64,000 nt of DNA, taken from positions 310,001 through 374,000 of the forward strand of contig NZ_PXYL01000001.1 of the NCBI RefSeq assembly GCF_003012705.1, in the 5' to 3' direction. Below, piece after piece: positions 33,198 to 41,265 of this stretch (positions within the stretch are counted from its first letter, which is position 1; each line of letters begins with the position of its first letter). The position numbers and the translations under genes are program-made. The DNA is from Pseudaminobacter soli (ex Li et al. 2025) (GTDB taxonomy: Bacteria > Pseudomonadota > Alphaproteobacteria > Rhizobiales > Rhizobiaceae). The notes beneath the pieces are model-generated. The model did not search any database. It was given only the letters and a program-made list of their open reading frames with translations, and was not told where the DNA came from.

Positions 33198-34220
33198 TCA
33201 GCCGCGGCTGCGGCGGCGCTCGCGGCGTGAGCCGCCTTCGCCTTCGGCAGCGCCGCTCTCGTCAGCCGTTTTGTTGCGCAACGGGCCGATGCGATCCACG
33301 ATCGTTTCGATCGTCGGGCGCGTGGCTTTGTGGTGGGTGTCCAGCGCCTCGCGCATCGCGGCAAGGTGGGCAAACGAAGTGCCGCAGCAGCCGCCGATGA
33401 TTTTTGCGCCGCTGTCGACCGCCAGCCGCACATAGTCGGCCATCAACTCGGGCGTGCCGGAATAGTGGATTTCCGTGCCGCGGAATTCGGGGATGCCGCA
33501 ATTGCCCTTCACGATCACGGTTGCCTCCGGCTTCGCGCCGGTCATGTCGAGCAGCGAGGCGAGGATATCGGACGCGCCGACGCCGCAATTGGCGCCGACT
33601 GCGACCGGCGTTTCGCTAAGCCCCTCGGAAACGCCATGAATGTCCTTCGGCGCCAGGCCCATCATCGAGCGGCCGGCGGTGTCGAAGGAGACGGTGTACG
33701 TGTAGGGCAGGCCGGCTTCGATTGCTGCCTGCGCCGCCGCGCGCGCCTCGTCGGGCGCCGACATGGTCTCGATCCAGGCGACCTCGGCGCCGCCATCCTT
33801 CAGGCCCCTGATCTGCTCGGCAAAGGCCTCGACGGCTTCCTCATAGGTGAGGGCGCCCAACGGCACCAAAAGCTCGCCGGTCGGCCCTACCGAACCGGCA
33901 ACGATGACCTTGCGGCCGGCCTTGTCGGCAACCGAACGGGCAATCTCGGCGGCGCGCTTGTTGAGCTCGTAGACCCGGTCCTGCGCGTGATGCAGCTTCA
34001 GGCGGTGGCGGGTGCCGCCGAAGGAATTGGTGAGGATGATGTCGGCGCCGGCATCGACGAATTTCTGATGCAGCGTCGCGATCTTCTCCGGCGCGGTCTC
34101 GTTCCACAGTTCCGGTGCCTCGCCGGCTTCCAATCCCATGCCGAACAGGTTGGTGCCGGTGGCGCCGTCGGCGAGCAGCACGCCCTTTTCCGCCAGGAGT
34201 GCGTCGATCGGGTTGGTCAT
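33198..34220 (-). CDS. bmt: Betaine--homocysteine S-methyltransferase
   Basis: A 340-residue protein of the homocysteine methyltransferase (HMT) family. It has the zinc-binding GGCCG near the end and an additional Cys in 'GANCGVGASDI'. 'LADGATGTNLFGMGLE' at the start and 'TNSFGGTRHRLKLH' are the other family signatures. In Sinorhizobium, Bmt transfers a methyl group from glycine betaine to homocysteine, giving methionine and dimethylglycine. The dimethylglycine could feed the FAD/GcvT enzymes of this window. A palindrome of likely SahR type precedes the gene (34255-34278). The C-terminal tail is basic (GGSRRERRRSRG), like the tails of several corrinoid-pathway enzymes here. Confidence 0.88.
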   Translation of the reverse strand: MTNPIDALLAEKGVLLADGATGTNLFGMGLEAGEAPELWNETAPEKIATLHQKFVDAGADIILTNSFGGTRHRLKLHHAQDRVYELNKRAAEIARSVADKAGRKVIVAGSVGPTGELLVPLGALTYEEAVEAFAEQIRGLKDGGAEVAWIETMSAPDEARAAAQAAIEAGLPYTYTVSFDTAGRSMMGLAPKDIHGVSEGLSETPVAVGANCGVGASDILASLLDMTGAKPEATVIVKGNCGIPEFRGTEIHYSGTPELMADYVRLAVDSGAKIIGGCCGTSFAHLAAMREALDTHHKATRPTIETIVDRIGPLRNKTADESGAAEGEGGSRRERRRSRG

Positions 34221-34254
34221 GGAAAGTTGCCTTCAGGTGAGGAGTTGGAGATAA

Positions 34255-34278
34255 GGATATAAAGAAATCCTTATATCC
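34255..34278 (-). promoter_or_regulatory. Palindromic operator upstream of bmt, probable SahR-type site
   Basis: A 24-base palindrome with arms GGATATAAAGA and TCCTTATATCC around two central bases, with a single mismatched pair. It lies 35 bases before the bmt start, in the 79-base gap after the XRE-type regulator. It matches the site at 21068-21089 at nearly every arm position. Confidence 0.7.
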
Positions 34279-34299
34279 AGTCAACGCCACTTTGGGCGG

Positions 34300-35151
34300 C
34301 TACGCCAGCGCAAGCTCCGTCTCGGCCAACCGGCGGGCAAAGCCGGCCGACTCATGGGCGTTGATCTCGGCGCTGCGAATAAGGTTGTCGAAATGCCGGG
34401 TCAGCGTGCGGATCGGCTGGGTGGCGTTCAGCACCATATACATGTCGCCCACATAGATGGCGGCGCGATAGGGCCCGAAGATGGTGTAGGGCACCGAGTA
34501 GCGCAGACGCCCGTCATAGAGGAACAGCCGGAAGGTCGGGTAGAGATCCTCCATGAGATCGGCCATGTGGTGCAGCTGTTCGCGCCGCTCGCGCTCTGGA
34601 AATCGGTCCCAGATGCCCATGCCGCGCGCGAAAATCTCAAGCGTGTGCCGAGGCATGCACACTTCCATGTCGGTTTCCGGCCGCCGGCTGTAGTCGATGC
34701 GGTATTGCGTCTCGCCGGCCTGGGTCTGTCGGCTTCTGTTGGAGATGTCTGCCTCGTACTCCACGAGCGCGTCCGTGCGCAAAAGGTCGGGAATGCCGGC
34801 CGGCACGTAGCGGATCTTGGTGCCCGCCGCCTCGGAATGCCATTTGGCCAGCAAGGTGCGGTCGAAACCGCCGGGGCCTTCCTCGATCTCCAGGCTTTCG
34901 CGGATCTCGCCGGTCAGGCCCTCGTCCTGGCTGAGGCCGAGCAGCCAGTCGAGCGAGACCTTGTGCTCGGCGGCGATCGTCATCAGCGTTTCGGCGCGGG
35001 GCAGGCGGGTGGCCTCGTCCGAGAGCAACTGGGACAATGCCGAGCGGTCGATGCCGACCGAGGCGGCGAAGGCGGATTGATTCTGGCCCGAGCGCTGCAG
35101 AAGCGTCTTCAGCCGCTCGCGAAACACCCCTGAAAGGTCACGTTTGTCCAC
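34300..35151 (-). CDS. Helix-turn-helix (XRE-type) transcriptional regulator with C-terminal sensor-like domain
   Basis: A 283-residue protein, start GTG at 35151 behind AGGGAG; a GTG at 35205 would extend it without a good site. Residues 1-70 contain an XRE helix-turn-helix ('FRERLKTLLQRSGQNQSAFAASVGIDRSALSQLLSDEA' in outline). The C-terminal 190 residues resemble no well-known ligand domain; they are rich in aromatic and charged residues ('FGPYRAAIYVGDMYMVLN'). It is upstream of bmt on the same strand but the palindrome sits between them, so independent control of bmt is likely. Function unknown. Confidence 0.8.
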   Translation of the reverse strand: MDKRDLSGVFRERLKTLLQRSGQNQSAFAASVGIDRSALSQLLSDEATRLPRAETLMTIAAEHKVSLDWLLGLSQDEGLTGEIRESLEIEEGPGGFDRTLLAKWHSEAAGTKIRYVPAGIPDLLRTDALVEYEADISNRSRQTQAGETQYRIDYSRRPETDMEVCMPRHTLEIFARGMGIWDRFPERERREQLHHMADLMEDLYPTFRLFLYDGRLRYSVPYTIFGPYRAAIYVGDMYMVLNATQPIRTLTRHFDNLIRSAEINAHESAGFARRLAETELALA

Positions 35152-35374
35152 GCTGCGGCTCCCTGCACGCCAAGTTCCGCGTGCTTCACCTTCATGAACG
35201 CACACAACACCGTATTTGTTCCAGAGGATTGTTTACAATTCACAACAACTGCGCATTAAGAAGCCCAAAATCAACACTCTGTTCCCATTGTCGCGTTGAA
35301 TCTTGACCTGACTACTGACAGCATCCTGTCAGGAGATGCCGATTTGCCGGCAAATCCGGGGAAGTGAGTGGGGC

Positions 35375-36388
35375 ATGGCATACGTGAAGGACATACGGCG
35401 AAATTGCGCGCCGACAATCGAGTGGCCGACAGTCGCGCTGATCGCTGCAACATACGGCTCCTGGGCGGGGGCGTCCTACTTCCTCTGGCCGCATTATCCG
35501 ATACTGACCTTGCTGATCCTCGGCGTCCTGCTTGCGATGCAGTCCTCGCTGATCCACGAGGCTCTGCACGGACACCCGACGCGCAAGGCGTGGGTCAATG
35601 AGCTGTTGGTCGGCTTGCCGATCGGGCTGGTCTATCCCTACCGCCGCTTCAAGACGCTGCATCTGCGCCACCACGCGGACGAGAACCTGACCGATCCTTT
35701 AGACGATCCGGAAAGCTACTATGAGGCCGTCTGGAAGCATCACACGCTTCCGCGCTTCATGAAGATGCTGCTGACGGCCAACAACACGATGGTCGGGCGC
35801 TTCGTGCTCAACCCGCCGCTCGGCACGATCGGCTTCCTGCTGTCCGATGCGCGGCTGATCCTCCAGGGCGACCGTGCCGTGCGCAAGGCATGGCTGCTGC
35901 ATGCCATCGGCCTTGCCATCGTCATACCGCTGGTGGTGTTCGTCTTTGAGATACCGTTCTGGCTCTACGTGCTGGTGCCGGTCTGGCTTGGCCAGTCGCT
36001 GATTTCGGTGCGCACCTTCGCCGAACACCAATGGTCGGAGCGGCCGGACGGTCGCACGGTCATTATCGAGCGGTCGCCGCTGTCCATCCTGTTCCTCAAC
36101 AACAACCTGCATTTCGTGCACCACCACAGCCCAACGGTTGCCTGGTACAAGCTGCCGACACTGTTCCGCGAGCGCCGCGAGGAATGGATCGCCATGAACC
36201 GCGGTTATTTTTTCCCGAACTATTCCGCGCTGCTTCGCCAGTTTGCATTCCGCGCCAAGGAGCCGGTGGTGCATCCGGCGCTGCGCCGTGCGCCCGAGGC
36301 GGGCCGCGCCTTTGCGCCGCGCGTGCGTGCCCGCTCGGTCCATGGACTGGGAACCGCGCCGGTGCCGGCCGAGCCGCCGAAGGAATAG
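35375..36388 (+). CDS. Fatty acid desaturase family membrane protein
   Basis: A 337-residue protein with four or more hydrophobic segments (about 20-70, 160-200) and the three His boxes of membrane di-iron desaturases: 'HEALHGHP' (about 65-72), 'HLRHHADE' (about 98-105) and the late 'HFVHHHSP'. These bind the di-iron centre that inserts double bonds or hydroxylates lipids or related substrates. The exact substrate is unknown. The start at 35375 is preferred over an upstream in-frame start because the hydrophobic core begins soon after. The C-terminal 40 residues are Arg/Ala/Pro-rich. Its upstream region is divergent from the HTH gene. Confidence 0.88.
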   Translation: MAYVKDIRRNCAPTIEWPTVALIAATYGSWAGASYFLWPHYPILTLLILGVLLAMQSSLIHEALHGHPTRKAWVNELLVGLPIGLVYPYRRFKTLHLRHHADENLTDPLDDPESYYEAVWKHHTLPRFMKMLLTANNTMVGRFVLNPPLGTIGFLLSDARLILQGDRAVRKAWLLHAIGLAIVIPLVVFVFEIPFWLYVLVPVWLGQSLISVRTFAEHQWSERPDGRTVIIERSPLSILFLNNNLHFVHHHSPTVAWYKLPTLFRERREEWIAMNRGYFFPNYSALLRQFAFRAKEPVVHPALRRAPEAGRAFAPRVRARSVHGLGTAPVPAEPPKE

Positions 36389-36428
36389 TTTTGCTTGTCT
36401 CTGCAGATATGGGCAGCAAAATAGGGCC

Positions 36429-37259
36429 ATGACTGAAATGATTGCAGCGCTTGCGATGTATGACTGGCCCGAGATGCGGGCCGAGACCGACGCCGAATGG
36501 GCGCGTCTGCGGGAAGCCTTTCGTGCAGCAGGTCTCAATGCGCCGGAGCATCTCGTCCGCCGCAACGCCGACATGCCGTCGGTGCCCGGTGGCATTATGG
36601 ACGCCGAAGGCAATGTCGTGGCGCCCGATCCGGCGACGCTGCCGTCTGACGAGCTACACTTGCCCACGCTCTGGCATCATCCCGCGCTGCTCTTCACCCA
36701 GACCTGCTGGGGTCCAATGGAATTGTGGCTGGCGCCGCATGTGCGCGTGGTCGGCCAGCCCGACTATTCGGCCTTTGTCGGTGGGAGGGGCGAGTTCTAT
36801 TCGAGCGCCATCCTGATGCGCGCGGGCGGCGAGGCGGACGCGGCTCCCTCCGAAGACGGCACACCCTCCATTCCCTTCGATCTCATCCGCGGTAAGCGCC
36901 TTGGCTACAACAGCGACGACTCCATGTCCGGTATCATCGCGCTCACGCGCGATCTGGAGGCCGCGGGTGAGGGCCTCGACCTGTTTTCCGAACTGGTCGA
37001 AACCGGCGGCCACCGGCTGTCGATCGTCGCGGTTGCCGAAGGGCGGGCTGACGTCTGTGCCGTAGATTGCCGGAGCCTTGCGCTGGCAAGGCGTTTCGAG
37101 CCGGCCGTGGCCGGGCTGCGGGTCGTCGGCTGGACCGGGCTGCGCAAGGGCCTGCCCTTCATCGTGCCGGCCGGCATGCCGGACGAGACATTTGCGAAGC
37201 TGCAATCCGCGCTGAAAGCTTCAGCTCAGCCGGCCATGAGCCTTGCGTCCAACGGATAG
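36429..37259 (+). CDS. PhnD/SsuA-type substrate-binding protein without signal peptide
   Basis: A 276-residue protein that resembles phosphonate/phosphite ABC substrate-binding proteins: 'LAMYDWPEM' at the start, 'LLFTQTCWGPMELWLAPHV', 'FDLIRGKRLGYNSDDSMSGIIAL' and 'VAEGRADVCAVDCRSLALARR'. No Sec signal peptide or lipobox is present from the start at 36429, and no ABC permease or ATPase lies nearby. It could therefore be cytosolic or be a sensor-like orphan. Its 3' end overlaps the convergent DddP-like gene by 34 bases. Substrate unknown. Confidence 0.8.
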   Translation: MTEMIAALAMYDWPEMRAETDAEWARLREAFRAAGLNAPEHLVRRNADMPSVPGGIMDAEGNVVAPDPATLPSDELHLPTLWHHPALLFTQTCWGPMELWLAPHVRVVGQPDYSAFVGGRGEFYSSAILMRAGGEADAAPSEDGTPSIPFDLIRGKRLGYNSDDSMSGIIALTRDLEAAGEGLDLFSELVETGGHRLSIVAVAEGRADVCAVDCRSLALARRFEPAVAGLRVVGWTGLRKGLPFIVPAGMPDETFAKLQSALKASAQPAMSLASNG

Positions 37260-38611
37260 CTCGACAGCTTCTCGTTGCCGGAGCCGGTGATCAGCACCTG
37301 CTCCTCGATCTTCACGCCCTCATGGCCGCCGAGGCGGCCGATATAGCTTTCCACGCACAGCACCATGCCGGGCTCGAGCTCGCCGTCCGGCGTGTCTGCC
37401 GTCCAGTCGGACGCATGCGGCAAGGTCGGATATTCGTCGGCAAGCCCGACGCCGTGATAGAGCACGCCGTAGCGGGCGGGAAAGCAGTCCGGCGGCGGCA
37501 CTTGCGAGCGCTCGACGAGATCGCGGAACGAAACGCCCGGTTTCATCAATTCGGTGTTGTGGGCGATCTGGTCGGCGGCGATGCGGTAGAGGTCGCTCTG
37601 CTCGTTGCTCGGCTGGCCGTCGCCGCAGAGCCATGTGCGCGACAGGTCGGCGCAGAAGCCATAGGGCCCTATGAGATCGGTATCGAAAGCGACAAGATCG
37701 CCGGCTTCGATTACGCGCGACGAGCATTCCTGGAACCAGGGATTGGTGCGCGGGCCGGAAGCCAGCAGCCGCGTCTCGATCCATTCGCCGCCGCGCGCGA
37801 TATTGCCACGGTGCAGCTCTGCCCATAGCTCGTTTTCGGAAATGCCGGGCTTCAGTGCGGCTTCCATTTCGCCCATGGCCGCCTCGCAGGCCACGATGGA
37901 GCGGCGCATACAGAGCAGTTCGTCGGGCGATTTGATGAGGCGGGCATTTTCCATCACCGCCTCGCCACTGCCGACCGTAACCCCGAGCCGGGCCAAGGCC
38001 TCGACACCTTCGTGATCGAGATGGTCGACGGCGATGCGGCTGTTGCCGCCGCCATGCTCGCGCACCAGATCGGCGATCCCCGCCGCCCAGCGCCGCACTT
38101 TCATGTCGGTCAGCTCGCCGCTGTAGAGATACATCCACGACACCGCCGGCCGGACTTCATCCACGACGCCCGAATGGTCGGAAAGATGCTCGCAGGAAAA
38201 ATAGTCGAACAGCACCACCGGCCCTTCGGTCGCAACGAAGCAGTGGCGCGTCGGGTTGTGCGCGACCCAGAGCTGCATGTTGGTGGAGTCGGTCGCGTAG
38301 CGGATATTGACGGGATCGTAGAGCAGGGCGCCCGCATAGTCGCGCCGTTTTAATTCGGCGCGAATGCGCTCCAACCGGAAGCGCCGCATGGCCGGCAGGT
38401 CAGGTGCCGGGATACCGGCCTCGCGCCATTCGCGCTCGGCCACTTCGCCGTAACCCAGCGCATGCTGGTTGAGCGCGGCCGCCTTGTCGCGCGCAGCGGC
38501 ACGCAGATCCTCAACGGAATCGGGCGGTGAAGCACCTCCGCCGCCCGGTTCGAATGGCATGATCTTGCGGTGCCGGCCGAAAGTTCCAGAGGTCCGGCCG
38601 GTCATCGTCAT
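37226..38611 (-). CDS. M24 metallopeptidase-fold protein, DddP (DMSP lyase)-like
   Basis: A 461-residue creatinase/prolidase-fold protein whose whole sequence follows that of DddP, the DMSP lyase of marine Roseobacter-group bacteria, as I recall it. Shared stretches include 'NIRYATDSTNMQLW', 'GGEWIETRLLASGPRTNPWF' and 'EPGMVLCVES'. All six metal ligands of the fold are present: Asp310, Asp312, Asp322, His386, Glu421, Glu436. Asp392, six residues after the metal His, is at the position reported as the catalytic base in Ruegeria DddP. DddP cleaves DMSP to acrylate and dimethyl sulfide. The gene is four bases after the dimethylglycine-dehydrogenase-like gene, so the real substrate may be a different betaine analogue. 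Start at 38611 is the best available; ATG at 38605 is an alternative. Confidence 0.82.
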   Translation of the reverse strand: MTMTGRTSGTFGRHRKIMPFEPGGGGASPPDSVEDLRAAARDKAAALNQHALGYGEVAEREWREAGIPAPDLPAMRRFRLERIRAELKRRDYAGALLYDPVNIRYATDSTNMQLWVAHNPTRHCFVATEGPVVLFDYFSCEHLSDHSGVVDEVRPAVSWMYLYSGELTDMKVRRWAAGIADLVREHGGGNSRIAVDHLDHEGVEALARLGVTVGSGEAVMENARLIKSPDELLCMRRSIVACEAAMGEMEAALKPGISENELWAELHRGNIARGGEWIETRLLASGPRTNPWFQECSSRVIEAGDLVAFDTDLIGPYGFCADLSRTWLCGDGQPSNEQSDLYRIAADQIAHNTELMKPGVSFRDLVERSQVPPPDCFPARYGVLYHGVGLADEYPTLPHASDWTADTPDGELEPGMVLCVESYIGRLGGHEGVKIEEQVLITGSGNEKLSSYPLDARLMAG

Positions 38612-38614
38612 GGT

Positions 38615-41185
38615 TTAACCCCGCATCTTTTCGCCGGCCGGGTCGAACAGCGGCAGCACATTGATGCGGGCAGGGCGACGCTTGCCCAAGATCTCGATCT
38701 CGAACTGGCCTTCGCTCTCGTTCTCGGCAAGGGCTGCGGGCACGTAGCCCTGTGCCAGCGACTTTTCGACATAGTGCGCATAGCCGCCCGAGGTGACCCA
38801 GCCCACCACGCGCCATTCGCCATCGACGATGCCGCGGATGCTGGAATCGCCTTCATCGGCAGCCGAACCGCGCGCTTCCTTGCCCATCTCGTCAAAGCGC
38901 GGCGCGCCGTAGCCGTGGGGCTTCTCCACGGTGCCGAAATCGACCGAGACCTTGGCCCAGATCGGCTCGTCGCCCATCACGTCGGCGTCGAGTGCGTCGA
39001 CGATGAAAGACACGCGGCGCAGTTTTGGACCCTTCGCCTGCTCCTTCGCGGCTGCCTCGCGGCCGATGAAGTCGTTCTTCTCCATGCGGATGAAGCGGTC
39101 CATCGAGCCTTCGAACGGCCCGTAAATCGGCCGCAGCTCGCGGAACCAGGTCGGGAAATTCTTTTCCAGACGCATGGACAGCAGCGCGCGCATGCCGAAA
39201 TCAACGATGCCGAATTCCTCGCCCGCCTCCTTGATCGCCTTGTAGACGAGGCGCTGATAGGCCGGCTGCATCCAGATCTCGTAGCCAAGATCGCCGGTGT
39301 AGCTGATGCGGTTGACCATGCAGGGCGCGCCGCCGACGGCCATCTCGCGATAGTCCATGAAGCGGAAGCTTTTTGTAGAAACGTCTGCATCGACCAGCTT
39401 GGCGAGCAGCGCCTGCGCGCGCGGGCCGGCAATCGACAGGCCCACCAGCGTCTGGTCGAACCGGTGGATGCGCACCGAACCGTCCTTGGGCAGCTGACTC
39501 TCGATCCAGCGCATGTGGTACTTCTGCGCCGCCGACGAGCCCCAGATCATGAAGCGGTCTTCGGCCGCCTTGGCGATGGTGAAGTCGCCGATCAGCTTGC
39601 CGAATTCGTTCAGCATCGGGGTCAGCACCAAGCGGCCGGTCTTCGGCATGCGGTTGGTCATCAGCCGGTTGAGGAAATTCTCGGCGCCCGGTCCCGCCAC
39701 TTCGTACTTGGCGAAGTTGGCGATCTCGGTCACGCCGACGCGCTCGCGGGTGGCGCGCACCTCGTTGCCGATATGCTCGAAATCGTTGGAGCGGCGGAAG
39801 GAGACGATGTCCTTCGGCTCGGTGCCCTTCGGCGCGAACCAGAGCGGCGTTTCCAGACCCCAGCTGTCGCCCATGACGGCGTTGTTGGCGACCATAGTGT
39901 CGTAGAGCGGGGTGGTCTGCGCGGGCCGGGCAGCCGGCAGTTCCTCGTTGGGGAAGCGGATCGAGAAGCGGCGCGAATAGTTTTCGCGCACCTTGGCGTT
40001 GGTGTAGCGCAGCGTTGCCCACTCGCCGTAGCGCGAAACGTCCATGCCCCAGACATCGAATCCCGGATCGCCATGCACCATCCAGTTGGACAAGGCGAGG
40101 CCGACGCCGCCGCCTTGGCTGAAGCCGGCCATGACCGCGCAGGCGGTCCAGTAGTTGGTCAGGCCCTGCACCGGACCGACCAGCGGGTTGCCGTCGGGCG
40201 CGAAGGTGAATGGGCCGTTGATGATCTGTTTTATCCCCGCATTTGCAATGCCAGGAAAATGCTTGAAGCCGATTTCGAGCGACGGCGCGATGCGGTCGAT
40301 GTCGGGCTGCAGCAGCTCGTGGCCGAAATCCCACGGCGTGTTGACCGGCGACCAGGGCTTGCAGGCCTTCTCATAGGTGCCGAGCAGGATGCCGTTGCGC
40401 TCCTGGCGCGTGTAGATTTCGCCCTTGAAATCGAGCACGCCGACCAGCTCGCGGCCGGTCGACTTGTTGAATTCCTCCACTTCCGGCATCGGCTCGGTGA
40501 GGAGATACATGTGCTCCATGGCCAGAACCGGCAGTTCGAGGCCCACCATGCGACCGACTTCGCGCGCCCACAGGCCGCCGCAGTTCACCACATGCTCGGC
40601 CTTCACCGTGCCCTGTTCGGTGATGACGTTCCAGGTTCCGTCCACCTCCTGCGTCAGTTCCTTGACCGGATTGCGCAGCACGATCTCGGCGCCGAGCTTC
40701 TGGGCTGCCTTCGCATAGGCGTGGGTGGTGCCGGAGGGATCGAGATGACCTTCGACCGGGTCCCACATGGCGCCGACGAAATTCTTCTCGTCCATCAGCG
40801 GGAACATCGCCTTGGCTTCGGACGGCGTGATCAGTTCGGTGTCCATGCCCAGATAGCGGCCCTTGGCGTGAGCCAGGCGCAGGAAGTCCATGCGCTCGGG
40901 GCTGTCGGCCATCATGATGCCGCCGGTCAGATGCAGCGAGCAGGACTGGCCGGAGACCTCCTCCAGCTCCTTGTAGAGCTGCACCGTATAGGCCTGGAGC
41001 TTCGCGACATTGGGATCGCCGTTCAGCGTGTGGAAGCCGCCGGCCGCATGCCAGGACGAGCCGGAAGTCAGCTCCGATCGCTCGATCAGCATGACGTCCT
41101 TCCAGCCGGCGCGGGCGAGGTGATAGAGCACGGAGCAGCCGACGACACCGCCGCCGATGACTACAGCTTTTACGTGGGATTTCAT
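38615..41185 (-). CDS. FAD-dependent oxidoreductase / GcvT fusion, dimethylglycine dehydrogenase-like
   Basis: An 856-residue enzyme. The N-terminal FAD domain has 'VVIGGGVVGCSVLYHLARAG' and 'SSWHAAGG'; the His in SWHAAG is the covalent FAD attachment residue of dimethylglycine and sarcosine dehydrogenases. Residues about 430-856 are a GcvT-type THF-binding domain. The N-terminus is more canonical for dimethylglycine dehydrogenase than that of the paralogue at 10138. It oxidatively removes an N-methyl group and passes it to THF. It lies between the second MttB (80 bases upstream) and the DddP-like gene (three bases downstream), probably in one operon, which suggests stepwise demethylation of a quaternary amine. 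Confidence 0.9.
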   Translation of the reverse strand: MKSHVKAVVIGGGVVGCSVLYHLARAGWKDVMLIERSELTSGSSWHAAGGFHTLNGDPNVAKLQAYTVQLYKELEEVSGQSCSLHLTGGIMMADSPERMDFLRLAHAKGRYLGMDTELITPSEAKAMFPLMDEKNFVGAMWDPVEGHLDPSGTTHAYAKAAQKLGAEIVLRNPVKELTQEVDGTWNVITEQGTVKAEHVVNCGGLWAREVGRMVGLELPVLAMEHMYLLTEPMPEVEEFNKSTGRELVGVLDFKGEIYTRQERNGILLGTYEKACKPWSPVNTPWDFGHELLQPDIDRIAPSLEIGFKHFPGIANAGIKQIINGPFTFAPDGNPLVGPVQGLTNYWTACAVMAGFSQGGGVGLALSNWMVHGDPGFDVWGMDVSRYGEWATLRYTNAKVRENYSRRFSIRFPNEELPAARPAQTTPLYDTMVANNAVMGDSWGLETPLWFAPKGTEPKDIVSFRRSNDFEHIGNEVRATRERVGVTEIANFAKYEVAGPGAENFLNRLMTNRMPKTGRLVLTPMLNEFGKLIGDFTIAKAAEDRFMIWGSSAAQKYHMRWIESQLPKDGSVRIHRFDQTLVGLSIAGPRAQALLAKLVDADVSTKSFRFMDYREMAVGGAPCMVNRISYTGDLGYEIWMQPAYQRLVYKAIKEAGEEFGIVDFGMRALLSMRLEKNFPTWFRELRPIYGPFEGSMDRFIRMEKNDFIGREAAAKEQAKGPKLRRVSFIVDALDADVMGDEPIWAKVSVDFGTVEKPHGYGAPRFDEMGKEARGSAADEGDSSIRGIVDGEWRVVGWVTSGGYAHYVEKSLAQGYVPAALAENESEGQFEIEILGKRRPARINVLPLFDPAGEKMRG

Positions 41186-41265
41186 GGTGTTGAGGCTCTC
41201 AATCTAATGGAGTGAGTCAGTATGTGGCAGACCCCGTGATTTGGGATCAGAGGGTCGAGTTGGTG

